Shown here: piece after piece, positions 1 to 8,970 of the stretch
Position numbering within the stretch: the stretch's first letter is position 1
How the letters are laid out: each line of letters begins with the position of its first letter
Assembly (NCBI RefSeq): GCF_019679435.2
Contig: NZ_CP139781.1
Span: 3,162,001 to 3,226,000 of the forward strand
Reading direction: 5' to 3'
Length of the DNA stretch: 64,000 nucleotides
Source of the DNA: Actomonas aquatica
GTDB taxonomy: Bacteria; Verrucomicrobiota; Verrucomicrobiia; Opitutales; Opitutaceae
Made by a program: the position numbers and the translations under genes
The notes under the pieces: generated by a model
Database searches by the model: none
What the model was told of the DNA's origin: nothing
What the model saw: only the letters and a program-made list of their open reading frames with translations

Positions 1-1
1 G

Positions 2-1195
2 GTGATTTTGGCGGAGCGTCCGGCGGTGAATGTTGCCCCGCTCATCGGCCACAACTCCGTGCGCACCGACATCCTCGGCCTCGCCGATCGCGACCCCACT
101 GCGGCCGAACTCGCGGCCATGGGTGACCTCGTCGAGTCCGCCATGCGCGAGGGCGCGTTCGGGCTGTCGGCCGGTCCGTTTTACACCCCGGGCGCGTTTT
201 CCAAAACGCCCGAGCACATCGCCCTCGCCACCATCGCCGGGCGTTGGGGTGGCGTTTACACGAGCCACCTCCGCGACGAGGGCGACTACTCCATCGGACT
301 CGTCGCGGCGGTCGACGAAGTCATCACCGTGGCGCGAGAGGCGCAGTTGCCCGGCATCGTCACGCACATCAAAGCGCTCGGGCCGCGCGTGTGGGGGCTG
401 TCGACCGAGGTCATTCAACACATCGAGGCGGCGCGCGCCGCGGGCGTGGAGGTATTCGCCGATCAATACCCGTTTGAGGCCTCGTCCACCTCGCTCGACG
501 CCGCGCTCATTCCGGCGTGGGTGCGCGAGGGCGGCCGCGCCGCGAAGTTGGCGCGACTCGCCGATCCGACGCAGGACGAGATCATCCGCGACGGCATTGC
601 CGAAAACCTCGATCGCCGCGGCGGCGCGCAACGCATTCAGATTCGGTCCTACGCACCGCATCCCGCCTGGGAGGGTCAGCGCCTCGACGCCATTGCCCGC
701 GAACTCGGCGTCGATGCGATCGAGGCGACCTTGCACATCGTCAAAGCCGGCGGCGCGTCGATCGTGTCCTTCAACATGGCCGAGGCCGACATCGTCGCGT
801 TCATGCGACAGCCGTGGACGATGACCTGCTCCGACGGCGCGCTCGTCGCGATGGGCGACGGGGTGCCGCATCCGCGCTCCTACGGCACCTTCCCCGAAAA
901 GCTGCGTCGCTACGCGCTCGATGGTGATGCGGTGACCTTGGCGCAGGCGGTGCACAGCATGACCGGCCTGCCCGCCGCCGTGATGCGCCTGCGCGACCGC
1001 GGACTCGTGCGTCCGGGCCTCGTCGCCGATCTCGTGCTCTTCGATCCGGCGACCATCGCGTCGCGTTCCGAGTATCAGGACCCGCACCATCTCTCGGTCG
1101 GCGTGGAGTGGGTGTTGGTGAACGGCCAGATCGCGTGGCGCGAGGGTGCGTCGACCGATCAGCGCGCGGGCGCGTGGTTGCGCCTCAACGAGTGA
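2..1195 (+). CDS. D-aminoacylase / N-acyl-D-amino-acid deacylase, 5' end outside window
   Basis: C-terminal ~397 residues of an amidohydrolase of the D-aminoacylase group, zinc enzymes that hydrolyse N-acyl-D-amino acids. Visible family motifs are TSHLRDEGD, GIVTHIKALG (metal-binding His) and CSDGA, whose Asp fits the catalytic Asp. The end, GLVADLVLFDP followed by a VNG strand, is the usual closing beta-sandwich of amidohydrolases. Family members are about 480-530 residues, so roughly the first 100 lie upstream of base 1. The apparent GTG at base 2 is an internal Val codon and not a convincing start. The substrate cannot be told from sequence. Confidence 0.88.
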   Translation: MILAERPAVNVAPLIGHNSVRTDILGLADRDPTAAELAAMGDLVESAMREGAFGLSAGPFYTPGAFSKTPEHIALATIAGRWGGVYTSHLRDEGDYSIGLVAAVDEVITVAREAQLPGIVTHIKALGPRVWGLSTEVIQHIEAARAAGVEVFADQYPFEASSTSLDAALIPAWVREGGRAAKLARLADPTQDEIIRDGIAENLDRRGGAQRIQIRSYAPHPAWEGQRLDAIARELGVDAIEATLHIVKAGGASIVSFNMAEADIVAFMRQPWTMTCSDGALVAMGDGVPHPRSYGTFPEKLRRYALDGDAVTLAQAVHSMTGLPAAVMRLRDRGLVRPGLVADLVLFDPATIASRSEYQDPHHLSVGVEWVLVNGQIAWREGASTDQRAGAWLRLNE

Positions 1196-1202
1196 GAGCG
1201 GC

Positions 1203-2153
1203 TTATCCGTCCGCCAGCACGCGCGCCCGGTGCTCCGACGGACTGATGCCGCGCACGCGTTTAAACGCCGCGCTCAACGCGTAGGGACTACCGTAGCCCA
1301 CCTGCTCGGCCACCGTGCCGACGGTGGCGTCCGGTTCGCTCAACAGATCGGCCGCCAACGCGAGTCGCCATTGCGTAAGAAACGCCATCGGCGACTCCCC
1401 CACGATCTCCTGAAAACGCCGCGCCAACGACGCCCGCGATACGCCCACCGCCGCCGCCAGGCGCGCGAGCGTCCACGGCTCGGCCGGTTGTTGATGGATG
1501 AGCTTCAATGTGCGCGTCACCACCGGATCTCCCTTGGCCTGATACCATGGCGTGGCGCGGCTTTCGCCGCGCGCAAACCACGTGCGCAGCACCGCGATGA
1601 GCAGCATGTCGAGCAAGCGGTCGAGCACCGCCGCCTGACCCGGCGCATCCCGCGCCATCTCCGCGCTCAAGAGATCGACGAGTGGTGAATCCCACTCCGC
1701 CTGCTTCACCCACAGCAGGGGCGGCAGGGCGTCGCGCAGACGTGCGCTGATGTCGCCCGCCGAATCGTAGCTGCCCACCAAAAACAAAGTCGGCGCCGCC
1801 GGATCGTTGCCCCACGTGCGCACGCCGAGTTTGAGCTCCTCCGTGAGCGGTTGGCCATCGGTCCCGCGACAATCCTGCCCCGGCAACACGCGAATGGTGG
1901 GCGTCGTGCCGGGCGTATCCGTCACCGTGTAGTTGCCCGGCGCGCGCGTGATCGCGACGTCGCCCGGACCGAGCGAAACCGCGTCGCCGTTGTCGTGGTG
2001 CATATGACAAGCGCCTCGCACCACCGCCCAGACTGTCACCGGCGATGCCGTTTCCATGCGCAGGCCCCACGGCGGCGCCATCAGCCCGCGCAACGCAAAC
2101 GCACCGCGCGCCCGCGGTCCTTCCAACAGCCCACTGAAGTCGTCGGATTCCAT
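1203..2153 (-). CDS. AraC-family transcriptional regulator with N-terminal cupin
   Basis: 316-residue regulator. Residues ~20-190 resemble the AraC cupin_6 ligand-binding domain (RGLMAPPWGLRM, HMHHDNGDAVSLGPGDVAI). Residues ~215-310 hold the double helix-turn-helix (WTLARLAAAVGVSRASLARR, then VGYGSPYALSAAFKRVRG). It is convergent with the aminoacylase gene and divergent from the small SnoaL-like gene at 2229, sharing a ~75-bp intergenic region. Relatives of this layout often control a neighbouring oxidoreductase or detoxification gene, so the divergent gene is the natural candidate target (inference). Confidence 0.9.
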   Translation of the reverse strand: MESDDFSGLLEGPRARGAFALRGLMAPPWGLRMETASPVTVWAVVRGACHMHHDNGDAVSLGPGDVAITRAPGNYTVTDTPGTTPTIRVLPGQDCRGTDGQPLTEELKLGVRTWGNDPAAPTLFLVGSYDSAGDISARLRDALPPLLWVKQAEWDSPLVDLLSAEMARDAPGQAAVLDRLLDMLLIAVLRTWFARGESRATPWYQAKGDPVVTRTLKLIHQQPAEPWTLARLAAAVGVSRASLARRFQEIVGESPMAFLTQWRLALAADLLSEPDATVGTVAEQVGYGSPYALSAAFKRVRGISPSEHRARVLADG

Positions 2154-2228
2154 CAGTTTGGACGATCACACATGAGGTTGAGCATTCTGGCCATGGCCGG
2201 TTCCCGTCCAGTCACATAGACTGTGGAC

Positions 2229-2687
2229 ATGAACACAACCTCTGCTTCCCCGCTCGCCGCCACCCCCGCCGCCCTCGTCAGCCAATTCATCGCCGACGTC
2301 TTCAACCAAGGCGACCTCGCCGCCCTCGAGCGCTACATCGCGCCGTCCTACCGCTACCACTCCCCCTCCGAGGAGCTCGTCGGCATCGCGGCCTTGCGCA
2401 CGTTCATCGCCGATCTGCGGACGGCCTTCCCCGACATGCACGTCGCGGTCGTCGACCAGGTCGGCGACGCGCACAAAGTCTGCACCCGCGTCACGCTCAC
2501 CGGCACCCACCGCGGCACCTTCGCCAGCGTTCCCGCAACGCAGCGCGCAGTGAAGGTCGACGGCGTGATCATCAGCGAAGTGAGCGCCGGGCGCATCACC
2601 CGCGAATGGGAGCTGCTCGATCAGCTCACCATGTTCCAACAACTCGGCCTGCTCCCCACCGAGGACGCGACCGCTTCCAGCAAGTAG
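2229..2687 (+). CDS. SnoaL-like / ester cyclase family protein
   Basis: Protein of ~152 residues with the SnoaL-like NTF2 fold pattern: FIADVFNQGDLAALERYIAPSYRYHSP near the N-terminus, then LRTFIADLRTAFPDMHVAV and TLTGTHRGTF. The family covers polyketide cyclases and many uncharacterised small enzymes or ligand-binding proteins. The start is either ATG at 2229 or GTG at 2223, two codons earlier, and no strong Shine-Dalgarno separates them. It is divergent from the AraC regulator. The exact substrate is unknown. Confidence 0.82.
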   Translation: MNTTSASPLAATPAALVSQFIADVFNQGDLAALERYIAPSYRYHSPSEELVGIAALRTFIADLRTAFPDMHVAVVDQVGDAHKVCTRVTLTGTHRGTFASVPATQRAVKVDGVIISEVSAGRITREWELLDQLTMFQQLGLLPTEDATASSK

Positions 2688-2787
2688 CTGCGCTTGAGCC
2701 GCAGGTGAAAGCGTGGCCCGAGGGCGCCCCTCCCGCGGACGCGCCATCGCTGCGCGGCGACGCCCCAACGCCCAACGAGCCAACCGC

Positions 2788-3717
2788 TCAGGCCTTCTTC
2801 ACCTTCCAAGCCGAGTCCATCATGCCCGCATCATACGGAGCCGGCACCACGCCTTCGGTCGCATAGATGTAGAGGGCGCAGCGATAGATGTGGCCGATCA
2901 TGGCCATGAGGAAGCCGTAAGCGATGATGGCAATGAGCCAAACACCGACGCCCGACAGAATCGGCCACGGTGTCTGCAGGACGCCGGACACCACCCCCAA
3001 GGTGCCCAGGAACAACACCGAACCGATCGCCACGATCCAGCCACCAAAGGTCACGCCGAGGTAGCCGATCAAAGCCTCGCCCCAGGTCTGGCGCAGGGTC
3101 TGCGCCGAACTGCGCAGCAGCGCGATCGGGTTGGCTTTGCCTTCACGAATCAGCACCGGAATTGCGAAGACCGACGCCACGCTCCACACCACGCCCACGA
3201 AGCGCATGACCAGGGCCCCCACCCAACCGAGACGCTCCTCGAGCATCTTGATGATGAGACCGATCACCCCGGCGAAGAGGCTCCACATCAGGATCGAACG
3301 CAGCCGCGTCAGGGCGAAAGCCACGCCGGCGCGGATCGAAACCGCCTCACCCGAGAACGCTTGGATGATCTGGTGATAAAACGCCGTGTTCGCGAAGGTC
3401 GCGATGAACATCGACACCAGGTAGAGCAGCGCGCCGTAAGCATAAACGACCGGCTCGGGACGTATCGGACCTTCCACTACACCGTCCTGATACACCCCGA
3501 TCATGCGGGCCAGGCTGATCCAGTGCTCGGACTCGTTGAGCGAATATCCGGTCGGATAAAACACCGCCGGCGTCAGGAAGAAACCCGTGATCACCAGCGT
3601 GCAGACGAAGGTGATGATCGGAAACAGCAACAGGCTGGGATGCTGGCGAAGGACAACGAGGGACGCCTTGAAGAGCGCCCAACTGCGCGCGAATTTACCC
3701 GGGGTGCGGTCAGACAT
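2788..3717 (-). CDS. DUF6159-like integral membrane protein
   Basis: 309 residues from MSDRTPGK, chosen because this ATG overlaps the GntR gene stop by 8 bp (ATGTCTGA) and gives a cytoplasmic N-terminus. It has about six hydrophobic segments: LLLFPIITFVCTLVITGFF, the YGALLYLVSMFIATF region, the LMWSLFAGVIGLII region, a Val-rich segment near IPVLIREGK, WIVAIGSVLFLG and IAIIAYGFLMAMIGHIY. The pattern fits the DUF6159 family of bacterial membrane proteins of unknown function. Coupling to a YtrA-type GntR regulator suggests joint regulation, perhaps with envelope stress, as YtrA operons often carry membrane or ABC-transport genes (inference). Confidence 0.8.
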   Translation of the reverse strand: MSDRTPGKFARSWALFKASLVVLRQHPSLLLFPIITFVCTLVITGFFLTPAVFYPTGYSLNESEHWISLARMIGVYQDGVVEGPIRPEPVVYAYGALLYLVSMFIATFANTAFYHQIIQAFSGEAVSIRAGVAFALTRLRSILMWSLFAGVIGLIIKMLEERLGWVGALVMRFVGVVWSVASVFAIPVLIREGKANPIALLRSSAQTLRQTWGEALIGYLGVTFGGWIVAIGSVLFLGTLGVVSGVLQTPWPILSGVGVWLIAIIAYGFLMAMIGHIYRCALYIYATEGVVPAPYDAGMMDSAWKVKKA

Positions 3718-4108
3718 GATTTTTCTGGAGGTGGAGTTGACGGATGAGCTGCTCGAGCGAAATGCCGTGACTGCGGGCCTCCGCCGCCACGCGCGCACTC
3801 AACTCGATGACCTTGGCTTGCCGGCTGGCGGCCGGAAGTGCCGGCGGCTCGACGGGCGGGGCGGTGACGTAACAACCGCTCCCGTGCGCCGTGGCCACCA
3901 ATCCCAGATGGGCCAGTTCGCGATAGGCCCGCGCCACCGTGTTGGGATTCACGTCCAGTTGCCGGTGCAGGGCCCGAATGGTCGGCAGTTGATCGCCCTC
4001 CTTCAGCGTGCCGGCCGCGATGGCCGCCTGCACGAAGTGGATGATCTGCTTATAGACCGGAATTCCGGAGTGAAACTCGATCTGCCAAGCCTGACCTATC
4101 TGACCCAT
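3710..4108 (-). CDS. GntR-family (YtrA-type) transcriptional regulator
   Basis: 132 residues. N-terminal winged helix with the family signatures IEFHSGIPVYKQIIHFVQAA, GDQLPTIRALHRQLDVNPNT and VARAYRELAHLGLV, followed by a short ~50-residue helical tail with no large effector domain, as in the YtrA subfamily. It is the first gene of a two-gene unit, since its stop overlaps the start of the membrane-protein gene by 8 bp. A repeat-rich region directly upstream is a likely autoregulatory operator. No Shine-Dalgarno is visible before the ATG, so the message may be leaderless or start a few codons on. Confidence 0.9.
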   Translation of the reverse strand: MGQIGQAWQIEFHSGIPVYKQIIHFVQAAIAAGTLKEGDQLPTIRALHRQLDVNPNTVARAYRELAHLGLVATAHGSGCYVTAPPVEPPALPAASRQAKVIELSARVAAEARSHGISLEQLIRQLHLQKNHV

Positions 4109-4146
4109 GGTGTATTAACACACTAGAACACTTGGACCAAAGTCAA
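4109..4146 (-). promoter_or_regulatory. Candidate promoter/operator of the GntR operon
   Basis: Read on the minus strand, a TTGACT element (4141-4146) is followed by an AT-rich repeat segment ending at the start codon. GTGTATTAACAC at 4110-4121 has inverted GTGT/ACAC arms, and the flanking AACACACT and GAACACTT repeat the half-site. YtrA-type regulators usually bind such dyads in their own promoter. The assignment rests on position and symmetry only; the -10 element is not clear. Confidence 0.45.
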
Positions 4147-4240
4147 CGCTCCTTTTCAGGCGGCGACGCGGGTGCAAACACGAGCAACCACCGCCGATTT
4201 GAAACTGGCGCGTCGGAGCGCCGCCCGGTATCTCCGCGGC

Positions 4241-4978
4241 ATGGCCACCGTGGTCTGCCCTGATTGCCGTCAGACAATCCCGCTCGGCGACGTGAATGTC
4301 GCCAAAGACGTCGCGCTGTGTCGGCGCTGCTCCATGACTCACGCGTTCTCCGAACTGTTGTTGGAGAAAGAGAGCCAGGAGCTGATGGAATCAGCCCATC
4401 GGCCCAGCGGAGTCTGGGAGCGCACCTCGGCGCGCGGTGTGATCTTCGGCGCCTCGCATCGCTCCATCGGCGGCACGTTGGGGTGGCTGGCGGTCGCCCT
4501 GTTTTGGAACGGTATCGTAGCGGTGTTCGTGCTGCTCAACCTCGCCAGCACACTCCACTTGCTCGGCATCGGCCTGCCCGAGTGGTTCCCCGTCGCCTTG
4601 GCGGATAACGACAGCATGGGGTGGGGCTTCACGCTCTTTCTGTGGCTGTTCCTCACGCCGTTCATCGCCATCGGCGCGACCTTGATCGGCAGTGTTTTCA
4701 TGTGTCTTGGCGGGCGCACCGAAGTGCGCCTCGAGCCGGAGCAAGGCAGTGTGTTCACCGGCGTCGGTCCGTTCGGGCGGCGACATCGTTTCAACCCGCG
4801 CGACGTGAAACGCCTGCGGCTGCTCGACCAACGTTGGACCGATAGCGACGGTGACCCGCAGCGACGGCAGGAGATCGTCCTGGAGAAGATCGGCGGCCCA
4901 CCGATCAAGTTTGGCGCCTCGCTCCAACCCGCCCGCCGCCTCTACCTCGCCGCCCTGCTCCGCAAGACGCTCGGTTGA
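4241..4978 (+). CDS. Membrane protein with N-terminal zinc-ribbon-like motif, unknown function
   Basis: 245 residues from MATVVCPDCRQ, an ATG preferred over an upstream in-frame one at 4172 because the protein then begins directly with its Cys motif. Residues 6-35 contain two CxxC pairs (CPDC and CRRC), a likely zinc ribbon. Two hydrophobic stretches follow (WLAVALFWNGIVAVFVLLNL and FTLFLWLFLTPFIAIGATL). The C-terminal half, with VRLEPEQGSVFTGVGPFGRR and REIVLEKIGG, looks like a small beta-rich cytoplasmic domain. I do not recognise a named family. It is divergent from the GntR unit. Confidence 0.72.
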   Translation: MATVVCPDCRQTIPLGDVNVAKDVALCRRCSMTHAFSELLLEKESQELMESAHRPSGVWERTSARGVIFGASHRSIGGTLGWLAVALFWNGIVAVFVLLNLASTLHLLGIGLPEWFPVALADNDSMGWGFTLFLWLFLTPFIAIGATLIGSVFMCLGGRTEVRLEPEQGSVFTGVGPFGRRHRFNPRDVKRLRLLDQRWTDSDGDPQRRQEIVLEKIGGPPIKFGASLQPARRLYLAALLRKTLG

Positions 4979-5009
4979 GCGACGGCTGCCGAGGGTATCC
5001 GACAGATCC

Positions 5010-5537
5010 TCAGGGCTCCGCCGTCGTTGGCGTGGACTTGGCCGTTGGTGCGGGCGCCTCCGCCGACGCTGCCGTCTCCGTCTCAGCCGTTTCCGCCAAG
5101 TGGAAGTCGAGCGGACCATCGGTCCAGAGCAGGAGCTCGGTCTCCTCCAGCGCGACTCCGCCATGCACGACGTCCGTTGGAGTGTAAATGAAGTCCCCGG
5201 CGGTCAGGATCTCGCCATCGTAATCAATCCGCCCCTTGAGCACGTAGATCGAGTGACCAGCGGTGGTGTGAAAGTGGCGCGGCTCCACGAAGCCCTTGGC
5301 AAATCGCAGCGTCGCCACCCCACCCTCGATGCGCGCATTGGCGTGGAGGGATTTGATGGCGAGCCCCGGCGGAAACTCCGCCCGCTCAATCTCCCGCCAA
5401 GCCACGTCCGCGGACCGCACGACGGTCACTGGCGCGGACACCTCCACACCTTCGCCGTCCGTGGCGGATTGCCCCACCAGCGGCAGCACCAGCAAACCCA
5501 CGACCAAACCAACAACACTTCGGAGCATGATTTTCAT
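5010..5537 (-). CDS. Exported cupin-domain protein
   Basis: About 175 residues starting at MKIMLRSVVG; an alternative ATG lies four codons upstream. An N-terminal hydrophobic segment (VVGLVVGLLVLPLVGQSA) looks like a signal peptide. The core is a single cupin barrel: RFAKGFVEPRHFHTTAGHSI, YVLKGRIDYDGEILTAGDFI, TPTDVVHGG, with the two His-rich motifs that normally bind a metal. The tail (ETAASAEAPAPTAKSTPTT) is low-complexity and probably disordered. A periplasmic sugar- or metal-binding role is possible, but the sequence does not identify the ligand. Confidence 0.78.
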   Translation of the reverse strand: MKIMLRSVVGLVVGLLVLPLVGQSATDGEGVEVSAPVTVVRSADVAWREIERAEFPPGLAIKSLHANARIEGGVATLRFAKGFVEPRHFHTTAGHSIYVLKGRIDYDGEILTAGDFIYTPTDVVHGGVALEETELLLWTDGPLDFHLAETAETETAASAEAPAPTAKSTPTTAEP

Positions 5538-5818
5538 AAGATGGAGCATCTCTGCTAGGGGGACACGGGTCGCACAGATCACCACGGAGGTGCCGTCTCA
5601 TTCTACGGCCAAACGATCCGTCGTGGATCCGGGGAATTTGTCGTTAGGAAGCGGTTTAACGAAGCAAATTTCCCTTTCGCAGCAGAAATAGCCCCCTCAC
5701 CGACGACCCTCGCCGGACCATTGGACTCCCCACTCCGCCCGCCTACCGCCTGACCGGGCTTGCGCTCCGCATCATCCTGCAACTTTATGCAATCTTTCTC
5801 CAAACCCCAATCGACCCC

Positions 5819-6673
5819 ATGACCCGTTTTTCGCTCCTACTGGCCCTGGTAGTTGGCTTCGCCGGCTGCCAAAATCGCCCCTCAACCTCGGCCCCCGTCG
5901 TGGCAGCCAAAGACCCCGCGGCGACTGCGCAGCCCGGCTCGGACTGGGAATTGGTGTGGAACGATGAGTTCGACGGCACGGGGTTACCGGACGCCGCAAA
6001 ATGGACCTACGACGTGGGCGGGCACGGTTGGGGTAACAACGAGAAACAATTCTACACGCAGGCCCGCCTCGAGAACGCCCGCCAACACGATGGCAAACTT
6101 CACATCACCGCGCGCCGGGAAGCGTGGGAGGGCAATGATTACACCTCCGCCCGGGTCATCTCGAGTGGCCTCGGTGATTTTCAATATGGCCGGTTTGAGA
6201 TCCGCGCCAAACTTCCCGCCGCTCGCGGCTCCTGGGCTGCCATTTGGATGATGCCGTCGGATTGGGACTTCAGCCAAGGTGGGTGGCCCGACGTCGGCGA
6301 AATCGACATCATGGAACACGTGGGCCACGACCCCGGGGTGATCCACGCCTCGGCCCACTCCCGCGATTACCAATGGCAAAAAGGCACCCAGAAAACCGGC
6401 ACGATCTCCGTTCCTCGCGCGACCGAGGCGTTTCACACCTATGTGCTGGAGTGGTCGGAAAACCGCTTGGCGGCCTACGTCGATGACGCGCTTTATTTCG
6501 AATACCTCAACGAAGGTGACGGCGAAGGGAAGTGGCCCTACGTCAAACCCTTCTATCTGATCCTCAACGTCGCCGTCGGCGGGGAATGGGGCATGGTCAA
6601 AGGCATCGACGAAGCCGCCTTCCCCCAAACCATGGAAGTCGACTACGTCCGCGTCTACCGCGCCACCCACTGA
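5819..6673 (+). CDS. GH16 family beta-glucanase (laminarinase-like) lipoprotein
   Basis: 284 residues. A lipoprotein signal ends with FAGC (Cys17), so the protein is probably lipid-anchored to the envelope. From ~residue 42 it is a typical GH16 jelly roll: WELVWNDEFDG, WTYDVGGHGWGNNEKQFYT, YGRFEIRAKLPAARGSWAA. The catalytic signature GEIDIME lies at 160-166, with nucleophile Glu161, assisting Asp163 and acid/base Glu166 all present. The motif spacing fits the GH16 laminarinase/beta-1,3(4)-glucanase groups. Full length for a single-domain enzyme, with no binding module. Likely role is degradation of external algal or fungal beta-glucan. Confidence 0.93.
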   Translation: MTRFSLLLALVVGFAGCQNRPSTSAPVVAAKDPAATAQPGSDWELVWNDEFDGTGLPDAAKWTYDVGGHGWGNNEKQFYTQARLENARQHDGKLHITARREAWEGNDYTSARVISSGLGDFQYGRFEIRAKLPAARGSWAAIWMMPSDWDFSQGGWPDVGEIDIMEHVGHDPGVIHASAHSRDYQWQKGTQKTGTISVPRATEAFHTYVLEWSENRLAAYVDDALYFEYLNEGDGEGKWPYVKPFYLILNVAVGGEWGMVKGIDEAAFPQTMEVDYVRVYRATH

Positions 6674-6890
6674 ACCGTTATCGCGGTCTCGTCCGTGGGG
6701 ATCGTCAAAAACCACGAGCACGAGCCAAGAGCCTGCTCGGCCCGCAACACTCGCACCCGAAAGCTTCGGAATTAACCGTCACTTCCGAGCGCCAGTTGCC
6801 CCGCCTCTGTGCTATGGGCAGCTGCTTAAGGCCGTGGTCCGCCTGCCTGACCCATTTACTTTTTTACCGGCAGAGTATGAAAACTCCGGT

Positions 6891-7739
6891 CTAGGTGCTG
6901 GGACTGACCACAATGTTATCAACTGGGATTATGATGTCATCATTAGTAACGACATCCTCCAGATCTACATCGGCTGCGCTATCAGCGACATCGGTCTCGG
7001 TTAATCCACTGAGATTGGCTCCATTATTGGAGGCGGCGGTGAAAGCCGTTGAGGCCATGCTGTCAACAGACTGACCGGAACCGGCACTGGCGGCCGCTAC
7101 AACGGTATTGATCGCCGATAGCGTTGTTGCATCCGATGCACCGTCTTGGGTCAGACCACCAACGGCGGCCTCCACAATACTCGCCGCGGCCGAGGGGTCC
7201 GCGCTGGAAAGCACCTGCACCACCGTGGCGAGCGCCCGGTTCAGTTCCGCGGCCTGTGTGCTGTCCGTGTTATTTGAGAGCTGGCTTGCCGCAGTTTTGA
7301 CCGCGTCCATCAGCATGTCGCGATACTCCGGGGCGCCCATCAGCTCGGCGATAGGCTGGACCGTGCTCTGACCAGGGTTTTCGGAATCGATCACGGTCGC
7401 GTTGCCGGCACCGATCTGGATCTCTCTTCCGTTGGGGAACTGCAAGGTGATCGTGCCGGAATACACGGCCAGGGTGCTTTTGTCCCCATCGGTGGTCAGC
7501 GAACCAGCGAACTGGTCTTGCCCGCCGGTGCTTCCGGAATCGGACATCTGAATTCCGTTCATCAGGTTTTGCAGACTAACATTTAGTTCATTCCCAGCCC
7601 CGTTGAAGAAGTTACTGAGGCTTGAGCTCGAAACTGGTTTAATGCTGAACCACGTCAGCAGATTCTGGGCATGGGACGTGGCGACCGGCGCGAGTAGCAG
7701 CAAGGCCAGTAGGCGAAATGTTATGCGGGAAGGCATCAT
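6891..7739 (-). CDS. Secreted Ala/Ser-rich protein of unknown function
   Basis: 282 residues with a clear signal peptide (LLALLLLAPVATSHA-QN). A short beta segment (STLAVYSGTITLQFPNGREI, near residue 90) recalls FecR-type periplasmic strands but is too short to assign. The middle is an Ala-rich helical part (ALATVVQVLSSADPSAAASI) and the C-terminus is very acidic (DVADSAADVDLEDVVTNDD). No recognised catalytic motif. It resembles in style the exported protein at 46641-47315. Its upstream region is AT-rich and contains a perfect palindrome. Confidence 0.6.
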   Translation of the reverse strand: MMPSRITFRLLALLLLAPVATSHAQNLLTWFSIKPVSSSSLSNFFNGAGNELNVSLQNLMNGIQMSDSGSTGGQDQFAGSLTTDGDKSTLAVYSGTITLQFPNGREIQIGAGNATVIDSENPGQSTVQPIAELMGAPEYRDMLMDAVKTAASQLSNNTDSTQAAELNRALATVVQVLSSADPSAAASIVEAAVGGLTQDGASDATTLSAINTVVAAASAGSGQSVDSMASTAFTAASNNGANLSGLTETDVADSAADVDLEDVVTNDDIIIPVDNIVVSPST

Positions 7740-7794
7740 TCCGCGGATGAAGGAGTGATGTTTTAGCTAATCAACAAGTTTGGATACTTAATCG

Positions 7795-7846
7795 GAATTT
7801 CAGTTATTTTTAACTTAGTATTGCTTTTTACATTCTGAAATTTCAG
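7795..7846. promoter_or_regulatory. Candidate operator: perfect 12-bp palindrome plus half-site
   Basis: CTGAAATTTCAG at 7835-7846 is a perfect palindrome. A second copy of its half, GAATTTCAG, lies at 7795-7803, about four helical turns away, in an AT-rich region 50-110 bp upstream of the secreted-protein gene at 7739. Symmetry and position suggest a regulator site; the regulator is unknown. Confidence 0.3.
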
Positions 7847-7983
7847 CAGATCGAGGCTGTAATACACCTCATACTTATTGTTATCGGTGACAACACGCCC
7901 TCATCAATCCACCTACCGGGTGACCCGATGCAAACAACGTCGCAGCCGACGGGATCGATTACGCTACCCCTCTGCTCCGCCAT

Positions 7984-8013
7984 AAGGGGTCATGTCGTCA
8001 CCTGTCTACATTT
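7984..8013 (+). repeat. Left terminal inverted repeat of RAYT element
   Basis: Thirty bases that are the exact reverse complement of 8971-9000. They overlap the 3' end of the transposase gene, whose TAG stop lies at 8006-8008 inside the repeat. Confidence 0.93.
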
Positions 8014-8935
8014 TGCGCATCCGCCACAGCCCCATCCGCAGCGTGGCCGACCGCTGGATATTGAGCTGTTCAGCCAGCCAGACCAGAGAAGCCCCCGTTT
8101 CGCGCTGTAGCTGATCAGCCACCTCGCATTTCCAACGCTCCGCTCGCCTTGTCGCTTGGAGATCGGCCGTCGACCGATGCCTCGCTTTGAGAATCTCGCC
8201 CAGCCGCGCGCGCCAACGCGCGTGATTGGCTTCCTGAGGTGTCGTGTATTCGGCATGCGGCTTGGATGCTACCGCCGCCGCGTTATCGGTCGCCACCACC
8301 TGTTTCCATTCCGTTGCGCCAATCGCCCAGCCCCGGGTGTAATTACTCCGCTCTCGCAGCGGCTTCCCCTGCTCGATGGCGTGAATCTCTTTGAGGTAGT
8401 CGAGATAGCGCAGCCAGTCTTTCCGCCGACTCTGATTCCAACCCAAGGTCCCCAGCCACGGGTTCGCAGTGAGTCCAGGAGCGGAATCCCTGCTGAGGTA
8501 ACGCCTTAAGCTGGACCACCGAAAATTCCCCAACTGCGCCGGCTCGACGACAAACGCCCGCAATGGATTCAGATGAATGTAGTCCGCAACCCTGGCCCAC
8601 ACCTCCTCGTCCTGTAACAGCAGCGCTTTGTAACGACCTTGGAACAGGTGACCATTCTCACCGCGGAGACGGTTAAAACGTGCTGCAAAGGTCGCTTGCA
8701 GCCAGTGCATCCCCGCCGAGAGATTCGGCACCGGGGTGCGGACGGCCAAATGGTAGTGATTTCTCATCACCACATACGCTCCCAGCTCCCACTCATATCG
8801 CTGAACCGCCTCCTCCAACGTTTCCACAAAACGCTGCGCCGCTCCCGCCGAGCCAAACACATCCCACCGATAGTTTCCTCGGTTAATCACATGGTAAATC
8901 GCCCCGGGGTATTCGATTCGCGCCGTTCTTGGCAT
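8006..8935 (-). CDS. REP-associated tyrosine transposase (RAYT, Y1_Tnp)
   Basis: 309 residues. HUH/Y1 transposase of the IS200/IS605-related RAYT group: start MPRTARIEYPGAIYHVINRG, metal-binding HYH at His60/His62 within VVMRNHYHLAV, FQGRYKALLL, and a catalytic Tyr candidate (Tyr119) in ADYIHLNPLRA. A C-terminal extension ends in a helix-turn-helix-like segment (GASLVWLAEQLNIQRSATLR). RAYTs nick and rejoin single-stranded DNA at REP hairpins. The gene sits inside a perfect 30-bp inverted repeat, and its stop codon lies within the left copy. It appears intact. Confidence 0.93.
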   Translation of the reverse strand: MPRTARIEYPGAIYHVINRGNYRWDVFGSAGAAQRFVETLEEAVQRYEWELGAYVVMRNHYHLAVRTPVPNLSAGMHWLQATFAARFNRLRGENGHLFQGRYKALLLQDEEVWARVADYIHLNPLRAFVVEPAQLGNFRWSSLRRYLSRDSAPGLTANPWLGTLGWNQSRRKDWLRYLDYLKEIHAIEQGKPLRERSNYTRGWAIGATEWKQVVATDNAAAVASKPHAEYTTPQEANHARWRARLGEILKARHRSTADLQATRRAERWKCEVADQLQRETGASLVWLAEQLNIQRSATLRMGLWRMRKM

Positions 8936-8970
8936 GACGCCTCACTCCAACAATCTACCACCCCAACGTC

